From NCBI GenBank assembly GCA_021791495.1, contig JAJYWN010000064.1, forward strand, positions 74,139 through 138,138: a DNA stretch of 64,000 nt. Reading direction: 5' to 3'. The notes below the pieces were generated by a model. It was not told the origin of the DNA and did not search any database. It saw only the letters and a program-made list of their open reading frames with translations. This DNA comes from Bacillota bacterium. Its GTDB lineage: Bacteria > Bacillota > Sulfobacillia > JAJYWN01. Shown piece by piece: positions 54,240-62,332 of the stretch (within the stretch, counting starts at the first letter, position 1; each line of letters starts with the position of its first letter). Both the position numbers and the translations under genes were made by a program.

Positions 54240-54578
54240 GGAGTCAATTCGGGATACTTTCCCGAGACCAACAGGGTATCTTGGGTTTACCACCGGCGAG
54301 TCAGCCGCATTTCACGAGGCGGCGGCAGGTCTCTCGAGGTGAGGACCGCGCAGCCCTGCTTTCCTTTCTGCTGCTAGAACAGCCAGGGCCTACATCCGGG
54401 CTCCCGGGCGGCGCGGCGATCCGGAGGACGGTGGGTTCCGACGGGCACGGGAGGGTTCCGACAGATGGAGGTAGATGTCCAACAGGACCCTTGGATACCC
54501 CCCTGGGGTATGGTTCCGAGAAGGGGAGTAAACCCGAGATACCCTCTTGTCGAAAGAAAAGTGTCCTGAATTGACTCC
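54240..54578. mobile_element. Non-autonomous element with 51-bp terminal inverted repeats (MITE or IS remnant)
   Basis: The 51 bases at 54240-54290 and the reverse complement of 54528-54578 match at 40 of 51 positions, with 11 identical outer bases (GGAGTCAATTC). The 237 bases between hold no transposase or other gene. This is the layout of a MITE or a deleted insertion sequence. A target duplication is not obvious at the 11-base border; the true ends may lie a few bases further out. Confidence 0.75.
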
Positions 54579-54662
54579 ACCCGTGGTTTGTGCCGCGCCT
54601 CGGCATGAACTGTGGAGCTATAGGGCCGTGACCGGTCTCGGACTAGCCTACTTCGGCCCGGG

Positions 54663-55520
54663 TTACCGGCTGGCGGCCACCTTCTCCGCTGCCCGCACCA
54701 CGTGCTTGGCCAGCACCATGGTGGTCACGGAACCGACGCCGCCCGGGACCGGAGTGATCTGCGAGGCTACGGGCGCCACGGAGTCGTAGTCCACATCCCC
54801 GCAGAGCTTCCCGGCCTCGTCGACATTGATGCCCACGTCGATGACCACCGCCCCCGGCCGCACGTAGTCGGCCGTCACCATCTTGGCCTTGCCGATGGCG
54901 GCCACCAGCACATCGGCCTGCCGCGCCTCAGCGGGCAGGTCCTTGGTGCGCGAGTGGCAGATGGTGACCGTGGCGTGCTCGCCCAAGAGAAGCATGGACG
55001 CCGGCTTGCCTACTACCATGCTCCGTCCCAGCACCACGACCTTCTTGCCCTTCAGCTCTATTCCATAGTGCTTGATGATCTCCATCACGGCCGTCGGCGT
55101 GCAAGGCGGGTAGCCGGTCGGATCGCCCTCGAACACCTTGGCTTGGTTGATGGGGCTGGTACCGTCCACGTCCTTCTCCGGCTTGAGGAGATAGCGTACT
55201 TTGGCTGTGTCGATGTGCTTCGGCATCGGCTGCAGGATGAGGATGCCGTGGACCGCCGGGTCATCGTTCAGCGCGCCGATGGCCCGCAGCGCCTCGGCCT
55301 CGGGCACATCCGCCGCCAACTCCGTGGTGTCGCAAGCCACGCCCACCTGGGCGCAAGTCCGCTTGGCGCCCTTCTCATAGTAGAGGTCGTCGGGGCGCGC
55401 GCCGAACCGGACGATGGCCAGCTTCGGCGGGGTCCCCTTGGCCGAAAGGGCTTCCGCCCTCGTCTTCACCTCTTCCAACATCGCCTGGGCGACGGTTTTC
55501 CCACTCAACACTTCGGACAT
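54663..55520 (-). CDS. folD: Methylenetetrahydrofolate dehydrogenase (FolD family, atypical)
   Basis: 285 residues from ATG 55520 with AGGAGGAG upstream. Moves one-carbon units between methylene- and methenyl-tetrahydrofolate. GTSPINQAKVF, GRSMVVGKPASMLLL (nucleotide-binding) and TPVPGGVGSVTTMVL are FolD marks. However, in the YxxxK stretch Y48 is followed at the lysine position by A52 (a lysine is one residue further), and the usual Gln of VQLPLP is Leu in ILILQPMP. Both are linked to cyclohydrolase activity in known FolD. An fchA gene lies just upstream in the operon. Confidence 0.92.
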   Translation of the reverse strand: MSEVLSGKTVAQAMLEEVKTRAEALSAKGTPPKLAIVRFGARPDDLYYEKGAKRTCAQVGVACDTTELAADVPEAEALRAIGALNDDPAVHGILILQPMPKHIDTAKVRYLLKPEKDVDGTSPINQAKVFEGDPTGYPPCTPTAVMEIIKHYGIELKGKKVVVLGRSMVVGKPASMLLLGEHATVTICHSRTKDLPAEARQADVLVAAIGKAKMVTADYVRPGAVVIDVGINVDEAGKLCGDVDYDSVAPVASQITPVPGGVGSVTTMVLAKHVVRAAEKVAASR

Positions 55521-55545
55521 CAACAGCTCCTCCTATCTGCTATCG

Positions 55546-55605
55546 GTAGCCGGCCGTCGCTGCCGGCCGTCGCTGCCGGCCAGCCGCCGGCCAGCCGCCG
55601 GCTAC
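55546..55605. repeat. GC-rich tandem and inverted repeat between fchA and folD
   Basis: GCCGGCCGTCGCT is repeated twice in tandem (from 55549), then GCCGGCCAGCC twice. The block is framed by GTAGCCGGC and its reverse complement GCCGGCTAC, and the last bases cover the fchA stop. Could form several alternate stems in the fchA-folD message. Confidence 0.75.
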
Positions 55606-56237
55606 GCTTTCTTGATCCGCTGCTCCACGACATCGGTGATGGCGTCGGCCAGGGCCGCGCCCTCCGCCGTCAGCGAGTCGATCTCCGCATCGACCGCCGC
55701 CGCGTACTCACGGTCTTTCATGAGCGAGGTATTGATGATGACGTTGAAGCGGCCGCCCAGGAGAGCCGACTTGCAGAACAGAGCCCCGACCGCCACATCG
55801 CTGATGGCCAACTTGCTGCCTTTCACACTCAGCACGTCCAGCAGCTTCAGCGCCGCCATGGACTGCTTAACGATCTCCGCCGGCACGCTGCAGGCCTTCT
55901 TCAGGGCAGCCTCCATCACGCGGTCCTTCTCCGCCTTCTCCTCCGGGGTCACCGCCTTGATCCCATAGGCCTTGGCCAAGGGCTCGAACACGATGGCGTC
56001 TTCCTCCACCAACTGGAGCATCTTCCCACGGATGGCGTCGAGCTCGGCCAGCACCCCTTTGACCTCATCCTCAACGGCCGCGTAGGTCTTCTTGCCGACG
56101 GTGAGGTTGCAGACCATGGACCCCAGGGCCGCGCCCAGCGCGCCCACCATGGCCGATCCGCCGCCACCCCCCGGTACCGGGGCTTTGGATGCCAAGACTT
56201 CCGCGAAGTCCACACACGACTTTTCGGTTAGAGCCAT
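55602..56237 (-). CDS. fchA: Methenyltetrahydrofolate cyclohydrolase-type protein (FchA/FTCD-C family)
   Basis: 211 residues from ATG 56237 (GGGAGGGG upstream). ASKAPVPGGGGGSAMVGALGAALGSMVCNLT is the family signature of cyclodeaminase/cyclohydrolase proteins. These hydrolyse methenyl- to formyl-tetrahydrofolate or act as formiminocyclodeaminase. Its neighbour FolD lacks cyclohydrolase-type residues, which favours the cyclohydrolase role here. Confidence 0.86.
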   Translation of the reverse strand: MALTEKSCVDFAEVLASKAPVPGGGGGSAMVGALGAALGSMVCNLTVGKKTYAAVEDEVKGVLAELDAIRGKMLQLVEEDAIVFEPLAKAYGIKAVTPEEKAEKDRVMEAALKKACSVPAEIVKQSMAALKLLDVLSVKGSKLAISDVAVGALFCKSALLGGRFNVIINTSLMKDREYAAAVDAEIDSLTAEGAALADAITDVVEQRIKKA

Positions 56238-56344
56238 ACTTCCCCTCCCGCTCATCGGAGCCGTGCCCATGGAGCTGCGCCCTTGGGGCTGCGCCTACGG
56301 ATACGTGCCCATGGAGCCATGCCTATGGTTAGTTCCCGTTGGCA

Positions 56345-56400
56345 CTATGCTTCACCTTCCACGGGGCAGGTCGAAGGTTCAAATCCTGCCCCTCTGGCCA
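56345..56400 (+). pseudogene. tRNA 3'-end remnant (Gly-like)
   Basis: The stretch holds an anticodon-like loop CTTCCAC (TCC), a T loop GGTTCAAATCC (56376-56386), and an acceptor-like 3' half ending in an encoded CCA at 56400. No matching 5' acceptor (CAGAGGG) exists upstream, and the anticodon stem pairs poorly. It is therefore a fragment, not a working tRNA. Read on the minus strand it encodes the last residues of the MFS protein (RGAGFEPSTCP), a peptide type that arises when frames cross tRNA sequence. Could be a left-over attachment site of an integrated element. Confidence 0.7.
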
Positions 56401-57673
56401 CCAGAGTCCTTCCGACCTTTGAAACCCCTTCAACCCCTTGACCGGGTTCCTCGGCCCCCTTCGCCCAGAAGGCGGCCGATAGACCCAACAGGGCCAGGAG
56501 TCCGCCGGTGGCCATTCCGACCTCCGCAATACCGAAGCGCACCGCCAGTAAGGGTATGATGCCCATGGACGCCAGACCAAGGCCGTCGGTGAGTGAGCTG
56601 AAGCTACCGAACACCCGACCCCTTAGCCGGTCAGGTACCAGCCGCATCAGTTCCGCGTTTAGCAGCACTTGAACCGATGCCACCGCCGCGCCGATCAGCG
56701 CCGCGGCAGGGAACACGGCCCACAGATAGCGGTTCACTCCCATCACGAGGACGATCAGGGTGCCGAAGGTTACCAGGGCTCCCAGGATGGTTCTCCTGGG
56801 CCGCCGCACGGGTCGGAGGGTGATGAGCACCGCGCCCAGCAGGCCGCCCACCGCCTGCGCGCTTTGCGTCAGACCTACCAAGGGAATCCCGAAGCCCATC
56901 ACGTCTTTGAGGAAGGGAATGACGATGACGTTCAGGCCTCCCACCAAAAGCCCAAACCCGGCAAACACTCCCGCGTAAAAACGGATCACCCGCTCGTCAA
57001 GGATGTACCGGAACCCGGAGGCGAGTTCGGAGAGTACGTCCCGCACTTTGCCTTTCCAGTCACGGGGTGCCGCCAGGGAGTCAGGTTCGGAGGAGCGCTC
57101 CTTCTCGTTTCCCCGGATACCCATGATGAATACTCCCGACAGAAGGAAGGAAACTCCATTTAGAACGAGAGTAGTGCTTGGCCCAAGGAAGGCTGCGACG
57201 GCGGCGCCTATTCCGGGGCCCAGCACGGCCGTCATGCCGGCGGCGGCCTGCGTCAACCCAGTGGCCGCCACGATCTGTTCTTTACCCACGATGTTTGGCA
57301 CCATAGCGGACTTGGCGGGGTAAAAAAACCGTGACAGGACGTTCGACAAGAACACCCCCGCGTAGATCCAGTTCAGGGAAGGCGCCAGGGGCATGAGCAG
57401 ATAGATGACGCCTCTGCCCGCATCGGAGAACACCATCACCCAGCGCCTGGACCACCGGTCCACCAGGGTGCCGGCAACAGGCCCCAGCACGAGCGTTGGT
57501 ACCGTGGCGGCGATGGTCAGCTTGCCAATATCCACCGCCGTGCCACCCAGCCGGTAAAGTATCAGAAAAGAGAGCCCCATGTAGGCCACGACGTCTCCCA
57601 GGTTCGAGATGATCTGCCCCGCTAAGAGCCGGCGGTAGCCCGTGTTCGCCAGCACCTGCGCCCGGCGCGTCAT
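56345..57673 (-). CDS. MFS transporter (drug/efflux type)
   Basis: 442 residues from ATG 57673, overlapping PadR by four bases (ATGA). About twelve hydrophobic segments; the loop GTLVDRWSRRWVMVFSDAGRG has the MFS D-R-W-R-x-G pattern. The last 19 residues are encoded across the tRNA remnant and are probably an extension that replaced the original end. Substrate unknown, but pairing with PadR suggests efflux of a toxic compound. Confidence 0.86.
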   Translation of the reverse strand: MTRRAQVLANTGYRRLLAGQIISNLGDVVAYMGLSFLILYRLGGTAVDIGKLTIAATVPTLVLGPVAGTLVDRWSRRWVMVFSDAGRGVIYLLMPLAPSLNWIYAGVFLSNVLSRFFYPAKSAMVPNIVGKEQIVAATGLTQAAAGMTAVLGPGIGAAVAAFLGPSTTLVLNGVSFLLSGVFIMGIRGNEKERSSEPDSLAAPRDWKGKVRDVLSELASGFRYILDERVIRFYAGVFAGFGLLVGGLNVIVIPFLKDVMGFGIPLVGLTQSAQAVGGLLGAVLITLRPVRRPRRTILGALVTFGTLIVLVMGVNRYLWAVFPAAALIGAAVASVQVLLNAELMRLVPDRLRGRVFGSFSSLTDGLGLASMGIIPLLAVRFGIAEVGMATGGLLALLGLSAAFWAKGAEEPGQGVEGVSKVGRTLVARGAGFEPSTCPVEGEA

Positions 57674-58308
57674 GATGGCCCCGCTTCTTTTCCGGCCGCA
57701 CGGGCGGCGGCATGCCTGCGCTCGGTGGCCTTCGGGAAAATGCCGCGTGGATCGCGGAGGGGAGGGCGGGGCGCGCCCTGGAGCTGGGTGATGGTTTTGT
57801 CGATCCACTCCAACTCCGCTTTGAGCCTCATCCGGGCGTACTCCTCGATCAACCCTTGAAACTCGTCGGTGGCCCCGTTCTCGTCCAACGGGGTGCGCAA
57901 CCTATCCAGCAGTTCCCGAGTCTTGGCGGCCCGGTCACGCAAGTGACCGATGAGGGTCTGCCGGTCATCGGGCCGGGCCGTACCCCAAAAGAGCATTCGG
58001 AGAAGCAGTTCGTCGCGAAGGGGCAGGGGGTAGGATGGTTTCTCCGCCAGCCAGCGGCGAAGCGAAGACCAGCCTTGGTGAGTCAGGTCGTAGACGGTCC
58101 GGACCCGGCCTTCGTCCCGGACCTCCACCGCGGTGATGAGTCCCTCCCTTTCAAGGTCTTTCAAACGCGGATAGATGCTCCCGAAGCTGAGGTCCCAGAT
58201 ATATGAGACCCCGCCGCTCTCCATTTCCGCCTTGATGCTGTAACCGGACTGGGGGGAGAAACTGATCACCCCCAGCAGCGCTTCCTTAGCAGACACCGAT
58301 GCCGACAC
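57670..58308 (-). CDS. PadR family transcriptional regulator
   Basis: 212 residues from GTG 58308. The winged helix SAKEALLGVISFSPQSGYSIKAEME and SFGSIYPRLKDLEREGLITAVEV is followed by a long C-terminal helix domain. It likely represses itself and the MFS gene through the ATATATCA/TGATATAT site just upstream. Confidence 0.9.
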   Translation of the reverse strand: MSASVSAKEALLGVISFSPQSGYSIKAEMESGGVSYIWDLSFGSIYPRLKDLEREGLITAVEVRDEGRVRTVYDLTHQGWSSLRRWLAEKPSYPLPLRDELLLRMLFWGTARPDDRQTLIGHLRDRAAKTRELLDRLRTPLDENGATDEFQGLIEEYARMRLKAELEWIDKTITQLQGAPRPPLRDPRGIFPKATERRHAAARAAGKEAGPS

Positions 58309-58386
58309 TGCAAGCTCACCTCTCTAGCCGTCAGACCTGACGCGGACCGGAGTTCCCAGACCTTGGACCCGGCTCCACTGGTTTCT

Positions 58387-58418
58387 ATATATCACATTGA
58401 TATATCACGCTGATATAT
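58387..58418. promoter_or_regulatory. PadR operator
   Basis: ATATATCA (58387-58394), three bases, then TGATATAT (58398-58405) form a perfect inverted repeat. A second TGATATAT lies at 58411-58418. This sits 79 bases upstream of the padR start, where PadR proteins usually bind. Confidence 0.75.
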
Positions 58419-58559
58419 TACCAGTGCCGCCCAGACGCTGTCAAGAGGAAGTATGACTGGCGTACGGAATCTCTAGCGAGCGTGCGAGCATGTGACCCTG
58501 CGAGCATGTGAGCATGCAGGCATACCGCCGTGCCGCGTCAAGCGAACAGGAGTGGTGGA

Positions 58560-59351
58560 ATGGGTACGATGGAACTACGAGACAAGGTTGCCCAGGCAAT
58601 CATCGGCTTCGTCCGGCGCGACCCGGCCAACACCATGCCCGCCCACGGTGGCCTGAGGATCTATGATGAACCGCTGGTGGGCTTCGCTTCCGCCGCCGAC
58701 AGCCTTTTCGAGACATACAAGGAACCGGAAGTCATTGGTCCGCACCACCTCACTCCGGCGGAGTGGCTGTCGGGGGCGCGGACGGTTGTGTCGTATTTCC
58801 TGCCGTTCACGGAGGAAGTACGCGCCTCCAACCGCGAGGAGGGGCTTCCTTCAGAGTACTGGGTTTCCGCCAGGATCGACGGTGAAGCCTTCAACAACGC
58901 CCTGCGCAAGCACTTGGTCGAGACTCTGAAAGCATTGGGCGGAGACGCTCTGGCGCCGGGAATTGACTCGCGGTTTGCCGTACGTCAACGTCGCTCCAAT
59001 TGGTCCGAAAGGCATGCCGCCTTCGCCGCCGGCCTCGGCAGCTTCGGTCTCAGCAAGTCCCTGATCACGGTGGAAGGCTGCTCAGGCCGTTACGGCAGCG
59101 TCATCACCACCCTGGCCCTGGAACCGACGCCGCGCACCGCCAGCACCCCCTTCGACGCCTGCCCGTTCCTAACGGACGGCAGCTGCGGCCTATGCATCGC
59201 CCGCTGCCCTTCTGGGGCCATAACGGAAAAGGGGAAAGACACGGCGGTATGCTCCGCTTACCTCGACAATGTGGTAAAGCCCAAGTACGCTCCCCGTTAT
59301 GGCTGCGCCAAGTGCCAAAACGGTGTGCCATGCGAGTTTGAGACTCCGTAG
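58560..59351 (+). CDS. QueG-like 4Fe-4S reductase
   Basis: 263 residues from ATG 58560 with AGGAGTGG upstream (a second ATG three codons on is possible). CGLCIARCPSGAIT and, further on, CAKCQNGVPC give two cysteine clusters. The region around LSGARTVVSYFLPFTEEVRASN matches epoxyqueuosine-reductase-like proteins, but the family has many members without queuosine function. Function uncertain. Confidence 0.7.
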   Translation: MGTMELRDKVAQAIIGFVRRDPANTMPAHGGLRIYDEPLVGFASAADSLFETYKEPEVIGPHHLTPAEWLSGARTVVSYFLPFTEEVRASNREEGLPSEYWVSARIDGEAFNNALRKHLVETLKALGGDALAPGIDSRFAVRQRRSNWSERHAAFAAGLGSFGLSKSLITVEGCSGRYGSVITTLALEPTPRTASTPFDACPFLTDGSCGLCIARCPSGAITEKGKDTAVCSAYLDNVVKPKYAPRYGCAKCQNGVPCEFETP

Positions 59352-59397
59352 GCCAGACATACCCCCATGGTAGCCGGCGTTTGGCGTCGGCGTTTGA

Positions 59398-59952
59398 TCA
59401 GTTGGCGTGCAGGTTGGTGCCCAGCCAAGTCGACAGGCTGGGGCGGTAATAGACCTTGCCGCGGAAATAGGCCGCGTTCATCGATACCACTACCGTCTCC
59501 GAGAGACCAGACCCGGTGAAAACCAGTCTGTAGTCGATTTTCGCTTCGGGAGGAGGGTCGCCGAAACCGAGGAGGATGGTACTGGACAAGAGTCTGACGG
59601 CCCGTTCGGCTCGCTCTTTTCCCATATCCAAGTCCCGCTGACCGGTCTGCCGCCAGGTTACTCCTGTGGCTCCCGACAGCACTGCGAAGTCTGCTTTGGA
59701 CGGTTGCTTGGGCTCCATGAAATCGAGCCAGAGACCTTCGGAGTTCATGTTGTACTCATCAAACATCCTCAGGCGAGCTTTGTCCTGATCATTGAGGACG
59801 GACTGGTTGGACCCGGCGACCGTGTTATCAGCGGCCCTGGACACCTTCAGTGTGTTCTGCCGGGTGCAACCGGCAGCAAGGGGCAAGATAGCCAGGACGG
59901 CTAGAATGACCAGGGTAACGGCTATGACGGGGGCTGCCTTTCTCAACTTCAT
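59398..59952 (-). CDS. Lipoprotein of unknown function
   Basis: 184 residues from ATG 59952. Signal peptide with a lipobox LAAGC; the mature lipid-modified cysteine would be near residue 29. After that an extracellular mixed alpha/beta part; no family recognised. On the minus strand, convergent with the QueG-like gene. Confidence 0.7.
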   Translation of the reverse strand: MKLRKAAPVIAVTLVILAVLAILPLAAGCTRQNTLKVSRAADNTVAGSNQSVLNDQDKARLRMFDEYNMNSEGLWLDFMEPKQPSKADFAVLSGATGVTWRQTGQRDLDMGKERAERAVRLLSSTILLGFGDPPPEAKIDYRLVFTGSGLSETVVVSMNAAYFRGKVYYRPSLSTWLGTNLHAN

Positions 59953-60135
59953 TCCTCCCGAATCTCAGTGAAGGCCGCCTATCTAGACCCCTCCCGCACC
60001 CGGAAGGTTCCACCGTATTACCGCAGATAAGCGGCATTTTCAAGTCCGGCCTTCCCGGCGGGGACTCCCTCGCCATCTCGGACGTTTTCCTTGACCGCAC
60101 CGTGAATTGCCGAGAATTTCCGTCACACAGCCCTT

Positions 60136-60311
60136 GTTACGCTCCCATCCAAGCCCTTGGAGGGTAACGTGCTTTCTCGGGACACACGCCATCGCTCCCA
60201 GATGTGTCCCGGGAAAGCAAGATAGTCGGAATCGGTACAATTTCTCGGAAACCCAGCGCAAAGAGAACCCTTTGTCAACAATCCAACACATAACCAATGG
60301 GTTATGTTGGT
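60136..60311 (+). ncRNA. Three-hairpin leader upstream of yeiH
   Basis: Hairpin 1: GTTAC + CTCC (60136-60145) with GGAG + GTAAC (60159-60168). Hairpin 2: TGCTTTCTCGGGACACA (60170-60186) with TGTGTCCCGGGAAAGCA (60203-60219), one mismatch, 16-base loop. Hairpin 3: CATAACC with GGTTATG near 60289-60307. The remaining 452 bases of this gap (59953-60404) show nothing clear. No known riboswitch pattern fits. Hairpin 2 is among the strongest folds in the window. Confidence 0.5.
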
Positions 60312-60404
60312 GACCAGAATGACTTATTTCCCTTATGACGCCGTTGCCCTTAGAATGGCGGAAGAGGCAAGATACGTCGTTTAGCTGCGGGAGGCCCGTG
60401 CCCC

Positions 60405-61385
60405 TTGAAATGTAATAAGAATGTCGCTTTCGTAGTAGGAATTGTCTTCACCCTGGTCCTGGCGGGATTGGGCACTAAGCTGGCCGGTTACCCGGTTATC
60501 AGTCGAATCGGCCCCATGCTGACCTCGATCCTCTTGGCGGTAGTGTACCGGAACTTCTTCGGGTATCCGGAACCCCTCCGGAAAGGCATCCAGTTCTCGG
60601 CCCAGAAGATCCTGCGCTTCGCCATCGTCCTCTTCGGCTTCAAACTAAACGTCGACGTGATTCTCCACAAGGGGCTCACCCTTCTGGCGCATGACGTCAT
60701 GACTATTATCTTGGCCATCGCCGCTACCGTTTTCGTCGCCCGCCTGATCAAGGCGGAGCGGAAGATGTCGCTGATGCTGGGCGTGGGGACCGGAGTCTGC
60801 GGCGCCGCCGCCATCGCCGCGGTTTCGCCCATCGTCGGAGGTAGCGAAGAGGACACGGCCATCAGCGTTGGCATCATCGCCTTGATGGGGACCATCTTCG
60901 CCCTAATCTATACCGCCCTGCGGCCGTCCCTGCCGCTTTCCGCCGAGCTCTACGGGGTCTGGACGGGCATCAGCCTGCACGAGATCGCCCACGTGGCGGC
61001 CGCCGCCGGTCCGGCCGGCGCCAACGCCCTGGCCGTGGCGCTCCTGGCCAAGCTGGGCCGCGTCTTCCTCTTGATCCCGGTCAGCTTCATTCTCTCCGTG
61101 GTGATCCGGGGACGCGGCGAAGCGAAAAGCAAGACCCCATTCCCCTGGTTCTTGGTGGGCTTTGTAGCCACCAGCTTGATCGGCACCTACGTCCCCATGC
61201 CCAAGTCCTGGCTGACGCAGGTCTCCACGGCGGCTTCGTTCCTCCTGGCGGCGGCCATGGTGGGCCTAGGGCTGAACGTTCACCTGTCGCACCTGCGGAA
61301 CCGGGCGTTGCGCCCCCTGGCGGCCATGGCGGTGGCTTCGGTGCTGCTATCGGTGGTTTCTTACCTGACCTTAAGCTGGTTCTGA
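60405..61385 (+). CDS. YeiH/UPF0324 family membrane transporter
   Basis: 326 residues from TTG 60405 with GGGAGG upstream. About ten hydrophobic segments; ILRFAIVLFGFKLNV, GVGTGVCGAAAIAAVSPIVGGSEEDTAISVG and GISLHEIAHVAAAA are conserved in UPF0324/YeiH proteins. In E. coli the neighbour is the LysR YeiE, and here a LysR gene is convergent just after. Sulfite- or thiosulfate-type anion transport has been proposed for some relatives. Confidence 0.85.
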   Translation: MKCNKNVAFVVGIVFTLVLAGLGTKLAGYPVISRIGPMLTSILLAVVYRNFFGYPEPLRKGIQFSAQKILRFAIVLFGFKLNVDVILHKGLTLLAHDVMTIILAIAATVFVARLIKAERKMSLMLGVGTGVCGAAAIAAVSPIVGGSEEDTAISVGIIALMGTIFALIYTALRPSLPLSAELYGVWTGISLHEIAHVAAAAGPAGANALAVALLAKLGRVFLLIPVSFILSVVIRGRGEAKSKTPFPWFLVGFVATSLIGTYVPMPKSWLTQVSTAASFLLAAAMVGLGLNVHLSHLRNRALRPLAAMAVASVLLSVVSYLTLSWF

Positions 61386-61441
61386 GGGCGGTGGATGGTT
61401 ACCTCCAGGAGCCGGTACCAGACTGAGGCCGGCCGCGGTTT

Positions 61442-62332
61442 CTAGAAGCTGGCGGCCTTCTCCCGGGCGAAGTGGATGAAGGACCTAAACAGCGCCGACA
61501 TGTACTTGTCGCGGTGGTAGATGAGGTTGAAGCTGCGCTTGATATCCATTTGGCTCAGCCTGGCCGTGGCCAGCTTGCCCAGCTCGACCTCGCGCGTGAC
61601 GCACCGGCCAGAGATGCAGGAGACTCCCATCCCTGCTTCGACGGCTTTCTTGATGGCCTCGGTGTTTCCCAGCTCGAAGGCGACCCGATAGTCCGCCCCT
61701 AACCCGCGCATGGCGCGTTCGAAAACGTCTCGCGTGCCGCTGCCCAGCTCGCGCAGGATGAACTTCTCCCGCCTCAAACTCTCCAGGTCCACCTGTCCGG
61801 TGGCCGCCCACGGGTGGCGGGGGTGGGTGACGAAGACCAGTTCATCGCCGCAGAACTCCTCCACCACGATTTCTCCCGACTCCACCGGCCCTTCGACGAA
61901 GGCGAAGTCCAAAGCGTTATAGAGCACCCGCTCCTCGATGATCTTCGTGTTCTCAACGGCCAGGGCCACGTCCACCCGGGGGTGCGACTCCAGGAACCAG
62001 CCGATGATCTCCGGTAGCACGTAGATTCCCACGGTGGTGCTGGCGCCGACGGCCAAGGTGCCGGCTGCGGCGCCGTCCACCTCACCGATGGCCTTCAACC
62101 CTTCGTCGTAAGTATTCAGGGTTTTCCTGGCGTAGGGGAGGAAAGCTTTCCCCGCTTCGGTGAGGTAGAGCTTGCGCCCGATCCGGTCGAAGAGCTTGGT
62201 GCCCAGTTCTTCCTCCAGTTCATGAATGGCCTGGCTCACGGCCGGCTGGCTCAGGAACAGACGGCTGGCCACCGCGCTCATACTGAGGTGAACCGCGACC
62301 TCCTCGAATATGCGGAGCTTGCGATCGTTCAT
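61442..62332 (-). CDS. LysR family transcriptional regulator
   Basis: 296 residues. Helix-turn-helix at the N-terminus (SMSAVASRLFLSQPAVSQAIHELEEELGTKLFDR), then the effector-binding domain with GASTTVGIYVLPEIIGWFL. Close to the CysL/YwfK-like and YeiE-like group. Convergent with yeiH, its likely target. ATGA overlap with the HD gene, so co-transcribed. Confidence 0.92.
   Translation of the reverse strand: MNDRKLRIFEEVAVHLSMSAVASRLFLSQPAVSQAIHELEEELGTKLFDRIGRKLYLTEAGKAFLPYARKTLNTYDEGLKAIGEVDGAAAGTLAVGASTTVGIYVLPEIIGWFLESHPRVDVALAVENTKIIEERVLYNALDFAFVEGPVESGEIVVEEFCGDELVFVTHPRHPWAATGQVDLESLRREKFILRELGSGTRDVFERAMRGLGADYRVAFELGNTEAIKKAVEAGMGVSCISGRCVTREVELGKLATARLSQMDIKRSFNLIYHRDKYMSALFRSFIHFAREKAASF

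Noticed and set aside
54702-56231. 509-residue open frame on the plus strand opposite folD and fchA
   Set aside because: Antisense shadow of folD and fchA, whose motifs are clear on the minus strand.
56345-56400. Intact tRNA-Gly(TCC)
   Set aside because: The acceptor 5' half is missing and the anticodon stem pairs poorly.
60203-60218. Noc box in TGTGTCCCGGGAAAGC
   Set aside because: It has three mismatches to the Noc box and is better explained as one arm of a hairpin.
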